A DNA stretch of 64,000 nucleotides from Symbiodinium sp. CCMP2592 (Eukaryota; Sar; Dinophyceae; Suessiales; Symbiodiniaceae), in assembly GCA_905221615.1 (NCBI GenBank), contig CAJNDT010003435.1, positions 666,373 through 730,372 of the forward strand, given 5' to 3'. The notes beneath the pieces are model-generated. The model did not search any database. It saw only the letters and a list, made by a program, of their open reading frames with translations, and was not told the DNA's origin. Numbering within the stretch: the stretch's first letter is position 1; every line of letters begins with the position of its first letter. The translations under genes and the position numbers were made by a program. Below, one piece after another: positions 25,202 to 34,865 of this stretch.

Positions 25202-25427
25202 GTGGATGATATACATCCTGCATTACCTTAAGTACCCCAAGCTATGGGAATTGTGGTATATACTCCTTACTATGGGAATTATGGTATATACTCCTTACTA
25301 TGGGTACTTTCGGATTTATATCATCAACCGGTTGATGATATAAATCCTGCATTACCCACAATAAGGAATATACCATAATTGCCATACTTTAGGGTCCTTA
25401 AGGGAATTTCGGATTTATATCATCAAC
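25202..25427. repeat. Double palindrome built on GATGATATAAATCC
   Basis: Four arms: GATGATATACATCCTGCATT (about 25,206), then GGATTTATATCATCAACC meeting GGTTGATGATATAAATCC head to head at about 25,312-25,348, then GGATTTATATCATCAACC at about 25,408. The internal segments carry TATGGGAATTATGGTATATA-like repeats. This resembles two copies of one foldback element joined at their ends. Confidence 0.6.
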
Positions 25428-25499
25428 CCTCGGACTCTGGCTCCGGGCACGTTGGGTTTAAGGCCAAGCCCTGAACCTCCTAGAGGCCCTGAGACGCCC

Positions 25500-25632
25500 C
25501 AAGTGTCTAGGGTTCAGGGGATTAGGGTTTAGGGTTTTAGGGTTTTAGGGTTTAGGGTTTAGGGTTTTGGGTTTTAGGGTTTAGGGTTTAGGGTTTTAGG
25601 ATTTAGGGGGTTTAGGGTTTAGGGTTTAGGGT
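25500..25632 (+). repeat. Interstitial TTTAGGG array with TTTTAGGG variants
   Basis: About 17 heptamers or octamers in one orientation. Confidence 0.85.
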
Positions 25633-25650
25633 AGGGGGCCCCCACCTCCT

Positions 25651-25755
25651 ACTTAGCAGCTGAGTGGATACATGTTACACTTTTTTGGGATAATATTACC
25701 CACTATAAAACTGAACGTGTACACTTTTTGGGGGCTTATGAACTCAGCTGCTAAG
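25651..25755. repeat. Short palindromic element, family J
   Basis: Perfect terminal arms CTTAGCAGCTGAGT and CTCAGCTGCTAAG with an inner ACATGTTACACTTTTTTGGG / GTGTACACTTTTTGGGGG direct similarity. 105 bp end to end. Confidence 0.65.
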
Positions 25756-26466
25756 CCTAAATGCCCCGAGACGCCCCAAGCTGCAAAACCTCCAAAACCC
25801 CTCAAGCCCTGAACCTTTCAAGCTGCGAGCTCTAAAGCTCTCAAACTCTGACGCACTAAGTAAGCGCTTGTAAAAGTTTATAGGAATTATTGAAACCCGA
25901 AAATGCTCTGAACTCAAAGCCGTAAGTCCTAAACCTTATAATTGAACCCTAAACCCTAAACCCTACAACAACGCCTTCATTAACCTAAAAAGTCCTCAAC
26001 CCTTCGAGAACCATCACAGGACCCCTTGAAGCCCAGAACCCTAAACCCTACACCCTCTGAAGCCCCGAACCCTAAGGCCCTAAAGCCTTAAACCCTGAAG
26101 CCCTGAAACCCCGAAGCCCTGAAGCCCTAAGCTGTGAGGCATCTTCTGTCTCGGCCTTAGTGTCGTTGACGGAAGACTGGTTTAGGGTTTAGGGCTTAGG
26201 GTTTAGGGTTTAGGGACAGCAATCCCATCAGGATACGTGCGGATTTCTTCAGGGCATTTGGAGTTCTACTAGCAGTTTGTGTTGGGTACGGCCTCCACTC
26301 TGTAATAGTTGAATAATATTCATAATATAAATATACTAGGACCTGAATAGTAGCCCTATTATAGACTCTTACTGCATGGGGTCAGTTCCTAAAGTTTGTG
26401 GTTTAGGGTTGTTGAGGATGTCGGAGTTCTTTGACATTGTTTTCATTTGTTGAATACCATAACATA

Positions 26467-26604
26467 TGGGCGCTTCCGAAAATGGGGGACCCTAATACCT
26501 GAATAATAGGATCCTTATTATAAGGACCCCAAAATAACCCTAAATAATAGGATCCTTATTATAAGGACCCCAAAATAAGGTACCCCCTATTTTCGGAAAC
26601 TCCA
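26467..26604. repeat. Short palindromic element, family A (copy 5, expanded centre)
   Basis: Outer arms GCTTCCGAAAATGGGGGACC and CCCTATTTTCGGAAACTCC. The centre contains a tandem duplication of about 45 bp, with AATAGGATCCTTATTATAAG present twice. Confidence 0.6.
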
Positions 26605-26790
26605 AACCCTAAACCCTTTATAGAACCCTTATATAGATCCCTTTAAGGAACCCTAATGGGTCCCTTTAAGGGTGCCCCTACTTACCCACACAATTTAACA
26701 CCCTAAGATTATCAAGGCATTGGGCCGGGGGACACATCGGGCTTACATGACAGGGCCGACTCCTCAGGCATTCTCTCTCTCACGTCCGAT

Positions 26791-26900
26791 ATGAGAGTTT
26801 CCGAAACTTCGGGATACCTCGTCTTTTTGGGGTCCTTAGAATGTGGATCCTACTGTTTAGGGTGCCATATTAGGGTCCCCTATTGTCGGAAACTCCCATA
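26791..26900. repeat. Short palindromic element, family A (copy 6)
   Basis: Arms GAGAGTTTCCGAAACT and TTGTCGGAAACTCCCATA, core GTGGATCCTACTG. Confidence 0.6.
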
Positions 26901-27369
26901 TCCTTTAGACCCTTGAGGGTTTAAGGTTTAGTCCTTCAGGATTTCAGAGGGTTTCGTCCCAAACCCGAAACATTGGGGTTATCAGAAATATTCACTGTAG
27001 TTACTTTACTTATAGCCCTACCTACTAAGTCCCATGATCCTCCTTCTAGAACCCTTATAGATCCCTTTAAGGAACCCTATTATAGAACCCTATAGCACCC
27101 TTAAAAGGAGCCCTAAGTCCCATGGTCCTTTTTTACGTACTGGGCCTCTTTGGGCTTCTTGTCTGGACTTCAGAGCTCCACCACTGGCGTAATACAGCAA
27201 AGGCTTCCTTTAAAGGGGTCGATAAGGGGTACTATGAGGGATCTATAAGGGTACAAAAAGGGGCCGTAAGAATTAGACTACGGTTTTGGGGGCATATTAT
27301 AGGATGGATATAATGAGGAACCCTAAGGAAAGTATTGGCAATTATCAATTATTCAGGCTTCTGCAATAT

Positions 27370-27482
27370 ACCAGGACCTAGAGTAGGCCCTTATTCCCTT
27401 TTTAAGGGTTCAGGTTCCTTTACAAGCCCCTTTAAACCAAAAAGGGCACCCTTTTTATTCCTAGGGTACTCTTGGGTCTAGT
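27370..27482. repeat. Short palindromic element, family C (copy 4, diverged)
   Basis: Ends CAGGACCTAGAGTAGG and AGGGTACTCTTGGGTC. The interior shares TTATTCCCTTTTT and CCAAAAAGGG with the other copies. Confidence 0.45.
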
Positions 27483-27596
27483 ATACCATGTTCTGAGACT
27501 TTCATTGGTGGCTGCAACAGCCCAGACATCCGGTCCTCAGCCCCCTCTTCGGTTTGGGTGTTTGGATTTGATGTTGGGTTTCAAAGAGGTCAGTGT

Positions 27597-27719
27597 ACTT
27601 AGAGGCCCAGGGGACTTAGGAAGTAGGTTATAAGTAGGGTTATTATTGGGGCAACTCTATTTAGGGTACTTATACCCTATGTATAACCTACTTACTAAGT
27701 CCCTTGGGCCTCTAAGTAT
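27597..27719. repeat. Short palindromic element, family D (copy 3)
   Basis: Arms ACTTAGAGGCCCAGGGGACTT and AAGTCCCTTGGGCCTCTAAG, almost superimposable on the 13.2 kb copy. Confidence 0.7.
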
Positions 27720-27795
27720 GGGGCTCCTTTAATGGACAAGGCTTTCTACACGGGTTGCCTTGAGGGCTCGAAGCTTTGAGGCGGTATGTTGCTGG

Positions 27796-27890
27796 ATCCC
27801 TAGACCCTGAATAACCTACCTTTTTAGGGTTCCTTATTATGATTTCTTTCTATGAGTCCTTAAAAATGTAGGTTCTTCGGGGTTAAGGTA
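27796..27890. repeat. Short palindromic element, family G (copy 3)
   Basis: CTGAATAACCTACCTTTTTAG at the left and GTAGGTTCTTCGGGGTTAAG at the right match the 4.9 kb copy in the same orientation. Confidence 0.5.
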
Positions 27891-28658
27891 GACCTTGAAC
27901 CCCAAGCCCAAAACCCTGTAAACCCCAAACCCTAAGCTCTGTAAGCCCTAAACCCTAAACTCTGTAAGCCCTAAACCCTAAACCCTGTACCCTGTAAACC
28001 CTAAACCTTAAAACCTAAATCCAAACCCTAAACCCGTTTAAACCCGAAGCCCTAAATCCAAACCCTAAACCCTAAGCCAACCTGTGGATTCCCTGAAGTG
28101 CTGAGGTGCCCGCTGGGGGGCAAGCAATCAGACAGGTTCGGTGTCTAGATAAGGGGATGGCGGTGTCTGAAGAATCACCCCTCCTTAAACCCCCAAAAAG
28201 TACGTAAATTAATTGCCCAACACCCATAAAAGTCTATTATTCTACATACTTGTGGGGTCCAGGTCATGGTGACAATAGTATGCAATTTACTTGTGATGGG
28301 AGAGCGGGTGGAGGTTTCTTAAGAAGTTTTTTCGTGTTGAGAATACTACAAGACCAAGGAGTTGTCGGAAACATCAGTAACCCTAACCATAAACCCTGAA
28401 ACCCTAAACCGTAAACCCTAATGCGAACTGAGGCCCTGAACTCTCAACCCCAAACCCTACGCATAAGCCCGGCACCCCAAACCCGTACTCCCTGAACCCT
28501 AGACCTGAGCCTTAAACCAGGACCCTGAAAATTAAATGTATTTTGATTGAATATTATATTCTATGAATATTTTAAGAAACGTCGCCGACCCTCACCCGAT
28601 AAGACTGCATCTCAAGGCACAGCCCCGTCTACAGCTACCGAGGGCCTGATCTAGTACA

Positions 28659-28753
28659 GGGGCCTTGACAATTACCTATACCATTTCGGGGTTTCCTTGT
28701 GATGATTATAGTATCATATACCCCAAAACCTTATTCTAACTACTAAGGCCCCT
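28659..28753. repeat. Short palindromic element, family F (related copy)
   Basis: Left AGGGGCCTTGACAATTA and right ACTAAGGCCCCTACA around a TGATTATAGTATCATATACC core. It sits at the boundary between the telomere-repeat desert and the genic region. Confidence 0.45.
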
Positions 28754-29274
28754 ACATTCCTTCTGATTTAGGGGTTGGGGTTCAGGGGAGGCTGAGCTGT
28801 CACTTGTGCAAAGATTTGCCCGTTCGCTTGTGCAAAGACGCCGCCGTTCGCTTGTACGCGCGCACGTGCGTTTTGTGTTGGCAGGGCCAACGAATTCGGA
28901 GTTGGTCACTTGTGACTAGGCTATGTTCTCCGGCCGTCAAAGTGTACCAAACGTCGGCAGGGCCGTGGTTTCTTGCATTCGGCGTGCACGTTCGAGTTCG
29001 CCTGTTTTGGCTTTGAAGTTGCAAAAGTGCTGGCAGGGCCACATGATTCGGCTTTGCTGTGTTGGCTTTCGGCCCCTGTTACGTGTCATGTCACGGTAAG
29101 TCATCGACTGAAATCCTCGACGGGGGTGTTGGTTTTGCATCATGCCACATGCATCGGAACGAATGTTGGATCGGAGCGCATGGGTTTAAGGAACCGTGCT
29201 TGTGGAGCCCTGTCGCGCATCACGCATTATTCTGGTTTGCAGTTTGTGGTTGTTTAGTCGCTGCAATGCTTCCG

Positions 29275-29308
29275 AAACGTACTTTTGGAGCCTGCAAAAG
29301 TGCGTTCT
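29275..29308. repeat. Hairpin with AACGTACTTTT arm (copy 1)
   Basis: GAAACGTACTTTT and AAAAGTGCGTTC pair with one G-T-type mismatch around a loop GGAGCCTGC. Same architecture as the perfect hairpin at 29,486. Confidence 0.6.
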
Positions 29309-29357
29309 GGACATCTCTTCGGAGTTTGCGCTGGCTCTCGGGCGTTGTGCACGCGCG

Positions 29358-29384
29358 GTCTCGGCTCCTGGCCAGGCCAAGCCA
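29358..29384 (+). repeat. CTCGGCTT hairpin element, copy 1
   Basis: GTCTCGGCTCCTGGCCAGGC followed by CAAGCCAAG. First occurrence in the window. The right arm ends CCAAG, not CCGAG. Confidence 0.7.
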
Positions 29385-29485
29385 AGGTTATCTATTTGGA
29401 ACCGTATATGAGCGACCCAGGGGGACGGAAGCAGCAGTTACCTCGCTTGTCTTGCCTCTGCGCGGCACGGGCTCGGGACCCTCCA

Positions 29486-29518
29486 AAACGTGCTTTTCGG
29501 GTCTGCAAAAGCACGTTT
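29486..29518. repeat. Perfect hairpin AAACGTGCTTTT / AAAAGCACGTTT (copy 2)
   Basis: A perfect 12-bp inverted pair with a 9-base loop, CGGGTCTGC. The loop ends in CTGC as in copy 1, which shows the two are copies and not chance palindromes. Confidence 0.7.
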
Positions 29519-30693
29519 CGGTGGTCCCTTCCGGGTTTGCGCTTTGCAGGATCCGAGCACGTTTGGATGCACAGGTTACGGCTCGGGGTTCGCGTTTTTC
29601 TTTTTTTAGGCTCTATTTCAGAGCACTTCAAGGTAAGCCAGCACCTCGATGCTTTCTCTGGTGCGGGTTTATTTTTAGGGCAGCCTTGCAAGTAAGCGAG
29701 TCGGAATCCCCGGGGGGCTGCTGTTTTGATTCGTGGCGCACGCATTCCAAACCATGTTGCATGCTCTAGACCGTGGAAATCATTACTTTTTGGAATCCTC
29801 ATTTCTGCAACTGGAGTTTGGGCGCCACGGTTTCTTGCTTTCTTGCTAGACACCGGGAACGAATCCTTCGGGGCAGTCTAAGTTAAGTTTCCGAAGGTCA
29901 GGAGCCTTCTTTTTTAGTTGTCCGAAGCTTGAGCGCGTACTGTTCATGCGTCAACAAGCAGCTCTACCTCCCGCTGTCTTCTGTCGTGGAAGCTTCGCTT
30001 CTCTTCGCACGTCGGGGGCCCCAGCGGGTCGGTTGCGTCAGAAGGTTGAGCGAAGCACTTTTCTTGGGCTGCATTCAATCATCGACCGTGAGTCTGGTGG
30101 CTTTTTAGGGACAATACAGCAGCGACCTTTCTAGGCTGCCTTTGTAAGCTTGAAGGAACTGAACGTATTTATCGAGTCATACTCGGCGGCTTCGCGAGGT
30201 TGCAGCTCTCAGAAGAAAGCCGAAGAGATTACGAGGAGGGCAAGGCAAGGCTTTTGCACGTTCGGCTTGGTCCAGTGTTATCGGGTTTGTTCCAGTTGCT
30301 CGAAGCGATGTTCGCTCATCGGTTAGAGGCCTCTGCTACTGTCTGACTTTTGTCGTGACGTTCTTGCACTTGAGGCAGCAGGCATTTTAGCGGGTCAGGG
30401 TGTCGGAAGGCCGAGAGGAGTATACTTTATGGGGTTGTATCGGATCATTGGCTGCATGGCCGACATCTTTGTTAGTCTGACACAGCAGCTGCTTTTTTGA
30501 TGTCGGTCCTAACCGAAGGAAAGGAAAGCAGATCTCGAGTTCCAATTGCCGTCTCTGTGAGGTTTGCATTTTCTAGCAGAAAGCCAAGAAGACGAGAAAC
30601 ATCGCAAGGCCGGGCTTATGTATGTTCTATCGTCTGCCAGGGTTGACCATGTGTTTATAGCTTCTCGAAGCGACGTTCGCCCCTCGGTTCGAG

Positions 30694-30722
30694 GCCTCGG
30701 CTACTGGCCGGGTCAAGCCGTG
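30694..30722 (+). repeat. CTCGGCTT hairpin element, copy 2
   Basis: CCTCGGCTACTGGCCGGGTC then AAGCCGTGA. It lies about 100 bp upstream of the ATG at 30,818. Confidence 0.7.
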
Positions 30723-30817
30723 ACGTACTCTCATTTCAGGTAGCAGGCATTCTCGTGCTCGCAGCATTTTCATGCAACACAGATTACTGCAGTGGACCGA
30801 TTTTGTCTCGTGTTGCA

Positions 30818-31546
30818 ATGGCTCCGAACTCTTTACCGTTGACTTTGACCACCGGCCCAGCCTCCAAAGCGGAGATAAATCTCGATCCGCGTTCGGGTCG
30901 ACCATGTCTTTGTGTCAGTGTGGACTTGCAGATGAAACTTGATATATCTGACTTGATTCAGCTTCTTCTCCATTTCGCGGCCGACTCGAGAGCATCTGCA
31001 CCGGATAAGTCTTCGGATCTGTGTTCCAACAAAACAGGTTCGGTTGCGGATCGCTCTGAGGAACAGTCTGCTCCTAGGCGCAAGAATTGGACCTGGGAAG
31101 AACCTATGTATAGCCTGGAGCCATGGATCGAAAAATATTCCCAGAGGTCTGATGTCCGCTGGCGCAAGGAAGAATCGGTTTCTGCGGGCGAACCTTTCTG
31201 CGTGGTCGACAACGAGGAGTATAGGCAAGCTTTCAGGGAGATGACATTCGAGCCGTTGCCGGTTCCTGAGAGATCTCCTATGACGCATGCCAACTTCAAG
31301 GAAGCGGAAGTCATTCGGTTCAAAGAAGCGCAATCCGTTCGGCGGTCGCCAGGACGTATCCCCGTTGTTTCGTCTGCGAGCACATCGCCTTCGGAGGAGT
31401 CCAATCTCTCGTTTCTGTCTGCCGGGATGCATGCCAAGGCGAAAGCTCCAGCTGGAAGGCTGCGGCACCAGGCTCATCGAAGCGTACCTTTGTCCGATGA
31501 GGATCCCGGCAGGATGTATCCGAACCAGGATTGCAAGTCGCAATGA
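30818..31546 (+). CDS. Unrecognised protein, about 242 aa (possibly an exon)
   Basis: Open frame continuing upstream to 30,755. I chose the ATG at 30,818 (MAPNSLPL...) because the preceding in-frame codons run through AG-rich sequence that could be a splice acceptor. The protein is charged, with a central Trp-rich patch (NWTWEEPMYSLEPWIEKY) and Ser/Arg-rich C-terminal segment, and has no membrane segment or motif I recognise. A hairpin element of the dispersed family lies just upstream. A competing antisense frame of 276 codons exists; the + strand is preferred because the neighbouring supported genes are all on it and its composition is more protein-like. It could be one exon of a longer gene. 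Confidence 0.4.
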   Translation: MAPNSLPLTLTTGPASKAEINLDPRSGRPCLCVSVDLQMKLDISDLIQLLLHFAADSRASAPDKSSDLCSNKTGSVADRSEEQSAPRRKNWTWEEPMYSLEPWIEKYSQRSDVRWRKEESVSAGEPFCVVDNEEYRQAFREMTFEPLPVPERSPMTHANFKEAEVIRFKEAQSVRRSPGRIPVVSSASTSPSEESNLSFLSAGMHAKAKAPAGRLRHQAHRSVPLSDEDPGRMYPNQDCKSQ

Positions 31547-31691
31547 GTAGGAGTATGTCCGGTTGGCAGGAATCACAGTGTTTGAAGTAACGAGCGTAGG
31601 AAACAGGGGGGGGATTCCGTTCCATCCTTGTCTGCAGAGGTGCGTTTGGTTTTTTACTATCATGTCCTCTGCATCTTCCTTATCGGTTCGA

Positions 31692-31718
31692 GGCTTCGGC
31701 CACTGGCCAAGCCAAGCA
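31692..31718 (+). repeat. CTCGGCTT hairpin element, copy 3
   Basis: GGCTTCGGCCACTGGCCAAG then CCAAGCA. The stem is weakened on the right. Confidence 0.6.
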
Positions 31719-31719
31719 C

Positions 31720-32022
31720 ATGATTTCAGTAAGTTCGCAAAGGCTCAAGCTTGTTGTCGGAGGATGTGCGGTGCGTTCGATAGTGTCATGTGCGGAAAGC
31801 ATAGAAGTTCCGGTTGTGAGCGCCAGAAATTCTGTTGCCATTGCGATGAATGTAGTTCTGCCGCGCGTGACCGAGATGCGCAAGCACGTGGGCGAGCTTC
31901 TTTTGCAAAGGGGCGTTCTCGGGGCAGTCGGCGAGGAGAAGGTGGGGCAGGTAGTCTATCTGCAGGTCTTTTGGGAGTCAGTGGCAAGCTCAGATTTAGT
32001 TGCTTTTGAGTCATGCACTTGA
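31720..32022 (+). CDS. Unrecognised small ORF, 100 aa
   Basis: ATG five bases after hairpin copy 3. The predicted peptide has amphipathic stretches (VLPRVTEMRKHVGELLLQRG, then VGQVVYLQVFWESVA). No motif recognised. An antisense frame of similar length overlaps, so coding status is uncertain. It is reported because its placement directly after a hairpin copy matches the MULE genes further right. Confidence 0.25.
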   Translation: MISVSSQRLKLVVGGCAVRSIVSCAESIEVPVVSARNSVAIAMNVVLPRVTEMRKHVGELLLQRGVLGAVGEEKVGQVVYLQVFWESVASSDLVAFESCT

Positions 32023-32189
32023 GGCACGGTTGCTGCTCGACATTGCCCAATACAGCGCTGCAGTGATGCAGGTCAGTGTGTTCGCTCAGGCTCGCCGGCA
32101 TGGGGCAAGTGTGGGTGCGCTAGCTTCACTCTTGTAGATGTTCTTCGATTAGAAAAGCTGTCTTGACCGCGTCTTCGACGCCGGCTCGA

Positions 32190-32218
32190 GGCCTCGGCGT
32201 CTCGCCGGGCCAAGCTGT
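32190..32218 (+). repeat. CTCGGCTT hairpin element, copy 4
   Basis: GGCCTCGGCGTCTCGCCGGGC then CAAGCTG, about 110 bp upstream of the ATG at 32,327. Confidence 0.6.
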
Positions 32219-32326
32219 GTTTTGCCTAGAGACATTTTGTAGAGCTTTGCAGTCAGGCTCACGCGACTTACCTTTCTTCAAGTTTCCCGAGCATAAAAAC
32301 AAAAGGCAGGTTACCGGGTATCTGGC

Positions 32327-33832
32327 ATGGCGTCACACGCTCGTTCCCGGCGGCGGCCTGCGAGGCAACAGCTTCCGGGAGCCCCCATGATGGGAACTGT
32401 GAGGTCACTTCACAGATCCGAATGGGTCGAGAAGGCCGTGAAGTTTTATGAGGAAAGCTATTATCAAGGCTTTTATACGGGAGAGTTGCTCCCTTTGCTC
32501 AAGTATCAGATAGAAGCGTACGGGGATTGGGAATTTACGGAGCGTTCGCTGGGCTACTTGAAGGAAGTCGAAGGCCAGGTGGCAAGCTATCTCGGGGAGG
32601 AACAATCGTGGAGGCCACCACTGTCCTTGGAGTGGGTCGGCCGCATGGTCAGCTCGCTCTACACTCTGCATAGTGAGGAGGGATTGAACACGGTCGACAG
32701 GGTGTCTTCGCCGCAAAGGGATGTAGCGGCCGAGGGGAGCCTGCTTCCTGCGGATTCGGTCGAATCTCGCGAGCTTTCGCACCTCCAGGCGGAGGCGAAA
32801 ACGGCACGGACATCGTCTCTGCTTCAGACGAGCTCCGAGGCCGTGGACGAGTTGCAGGCATTTGGGGGTTCATCCCCTCACGTGCCATTCCGACCCTCGT
32901 GTACTTGCACCAAACGCAAACCGGCTCCAGTCTCTTCGACCGCTTGCAGCAGAATTTGCAAGACTTCCTATTCTTCCAGTGATTCTTCTAGACACAGGAG
33001 CTGTGGCGAAGCAGCAGTTTTCGAGGAGGAAGTTGAAAGTCTGGTACAGAACGCAGTACAGGTTGCTTTCGAGAAGAACCACATGGGACATGTCGCAGCC
33101 TCGTTTCAATTGGAATTGTGTAAATCCATATCTGGGCGTTTGTACCAGGAAGCCAGCTCTTGGAGTTTGCAGAATCATTCGTGTTTGGAGGCCGCGGCGA
33201 TGTTCGTGGACGCCGTGCTGGACCAGTTAGTTCGTAAGCACAAGGACGATGCCTGGTTCTGCGACCTGGACCTGAGTCCGGCTTTGTGTCAAGTCTGGAA
33301 AGCTCTGCATGCGGAGCGACCAGATTACATAGAGGCTCGAGTGGAACAGGCAGTCATCGGCAAGCATCTTGAGCGTTTCGAGAAGTTGCTGTTGGACAAA
33401 GCTTTATGGCACTGTTCTTTCGTTCATCTCTCGGGGGACAAGCAGATGCAGAAGATGCTCTACAAGGTACTGTGGAGCAGCTACGAGCTTGCTTTTGCAG
33501 CTGCATCCTCGAGGAAGGCGGCGGGCCTCACGCCCGTTGAGCGTGTCGAGTGTTTCACCAGAGAATGGGTGGAGCAGACAATGTACAAGATATGTAGTTG
33601 GCCACGTGTAACACAGGAGCGCGTGGCCAGCAAACTCAAGAATCCCTACGGCGTCCTGCAGCTGTTTCGGGAGCTCATGGCGCCTTTCGGGGAGCAGCAT
33701 CCTTTCTCCTGCGTTCCCGAGATTTTGATCCAGTTCATTGGTCCTCCTGCCAGGACCTGGCCCTTTCTTGAAGAGGTTGTAACACAGTATTTCAGACGCG
33801 GCACCCGCACAGATCGGCGCGCGTCGCAGTGA
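32327..33832 (+). CDS. Unrecognised protein, 501 aa
   Basis: The longest + strand frame between 29 and 40 kb, with protein-like composition throughout and no strong competing frame. It begins at the first ATG (a second, MMGTVRSL, is 20 codons in and could be the true start). Visible parts are a helical N-terminal region with aromatic residues (EWVEKAVKFYEESYYQGFY), a Ser/Cys-rich linker around residues 180-225 (CTCTKRKP..., SSSDSSRHRSC), and a helical C-terminal half containing repeated Glu/Leu/Trp patterns and Cys residues. No signal peptide, membrane segment or known domain is apparent. It follows a hairpin copy by about 110 bp. Function unknown. Confidence 0.55.
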   Translation: MASHARSRRRPARQQLPGAPMMGTVRSLHRSEWVEKAVKFYEESYYQGFYTGELLPLLKYQIEAYGDWEFTERSLGYLKEVEGQVASYLGEEQSWRPPLSLEWVGRMVSSLYTLHSEEGLNTVDRVSSPQRDVAAEGSLLPADSVESRELSHLQAEAKTARTSSLLQTSSEAVDELQAFGGSSPHVPFRPSCTCTKRKPAPVSSTACSRICKTSYSSSDSSRHRSCGEAAVFEEEVESLVQNAVQVAFEKNHMGHVAASFQLELCKSISGRLYQEASSWSLQNHSCLEAAAMFVDAVLDQLVRKHKDDAWFCDLDLSPALCQVWKALHAERPDYIEARVEQAVIGKHLERFEKLLLDKALWHCSFVHLSGDKQMQKMLYKVLWSSYELAFAAASSRKAAGLTPVERVECFTREWVEQTMYKICSWPRVTQERVASKLKNPYGVLQLFRELMAPFGEQHPFSCVPEILIQFIGPPARTWPFLEEVVTQYFRRGTRTDRRASQ

Positions 33833-34111
33833 TCGTTACCCTTCCCTTGCTGCACAATCGATCGCGCAAATGTGTTTTGCATACCAGCCACATCCTTAAA
33901 TGATATCGATCCTTAAATGCCTTTTTCTGCGTGTTATTATACTCTTTAGTTGGGTATCTCCATGTGAGTCAGGCGACTGAGGGGGGCCCAGAGACGCAAC
34001 GAGGAGTGGTGACTTGGTTGTGACGAGGTCATGTAGCACGAGTCGGCAGGGGGGGGGGGCAGGGCATCAATTAATTTGAATTGCGGTCCGTAAACTGGGA
34101 TCCTAGACCGA

Positions 34112-34139
34112 GGTCTCGGCTTCTGGCCAGGCGACGTCG
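34112..34139 (+). repeat. CTCGGCTT hairpin element, copy 5
   Basis: GGTCTCGGCTTCTGGCCAGG then CGACGTCGA. The right arm has diverged from AAGCCGAG. Confidence 0.65.
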
Positions 34140-34336
34140 AACGCTTCAATTCTTTATGCTGGCAGCTCGGTCCTGCCTTTTCTCAGGCTGTCCATTCGCA
34201 AGGCACCAGTGAGCTTGCAGAGCGAGGACCTTGCAAGTGTCGCCGACATCTTCGTGGCTCAAAACGCTGTTGTGCTCGGACCCAAGCCATGTCGGCGCTC
34301 CCGGGTTAGGCTTCGAGGCGAAGAAGGCGGAAATGG

Positions 34337-34364
34337 CTGCGGCTTCTGGCCAGGCCAAGCCGAG
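34337..34364 (+). repeat. CTCGGCTT hairpin element, copy 6
   Basis: CTGCGGCTTCTGGCCAGGCC then AAGCCGAG. Right arm consensus; left arm TGCGGCTT has one mismatch. Confidence 0.75.
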
Positions 34365-34865
34365 TTTTTTGGCGTTCAGTAGCGACACACACACCGCACC
34401 TGCATTTGTTGGGTTTTTCATTTATTGGCAGAGTTCCTTCAGCTATATGCGCCCTGACAAACAGCCGCAGTTCAGGGGTTGGTTCAGGACCTTGGTTAGT
34501 CGACGTCGAGGCCTCCTTAGCAAGCTTCAACTGAACCGAGGCAAGTTCCTGGCGGTCGCCAAGGTCAAGCGGAGCTTGGTGTCCTTGTTTACTCATACGT
34601 TTCGGTACGATCACTGATACTTTTAGGCACCATCACGTGGGGTTGTGGTGTTTTTTTTTCTCCGGGCGGCATGGTGTTGCCCGGTGCTGTCGCCTGCTGT
34701 GGTTGTCGCGGCATTCCATCTTCGACCGAGGCAACCTTACGCTGTCGGCGGATGTCTCGGCTAGTATCCAGGCTCAGGAGAGTAGCTCGATTTGGTTTAG
34801 TTACAGCACCCCGGTGGTCGAGCGCCGGCCGTCTCCGGTTTCGTAGCCTCGTCAGTCAAGCCTAG

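Larger units (their letters stand above)
1..28790. other. Subtelomere-like gene desert rich in degenerate TTTAGGG repeats
   Basis: Short runs of TTTAGGG or its complement CCCTAAA, often with one-base variants, occur in nearly every kilobase and in both orientations. They are mixed with microsatellites and short palindromic elements. No open frame shows protein-like composition or a recognisable motif, and most run through simple repeats. The stretches between the listed repeats hold only further degenerate heptamers and unique AT-moderate sequence in which I see no gene, RNA gene or clear regulatory site. The character changes sharply near 28,790, after which the heptamer is essentially absent. 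The plant-type heptamer is known from dinoflagellates and plants. The subtelomeric label is inferred, because no terminal telomere is present at base 1. Confidence 0.75.
28791..30750. other. Start of genic, telomere-repeat-free DNA; no supported gene
   Basis: Base composition and word content change abruptly here. Several overlapping open frames of 60-236 codons exist on both strands between 28,800 and 30,140, but none shows a motif, and the longest ones overlap antisense. The stretch holds two copies of an AAAAG-centred hairpin (29,275 and 29,486) and the first member of the dispersed CTCGGCTT hairpin family (29,358). Unrecognised exons cannot be excluded. Confidence 0.5.
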
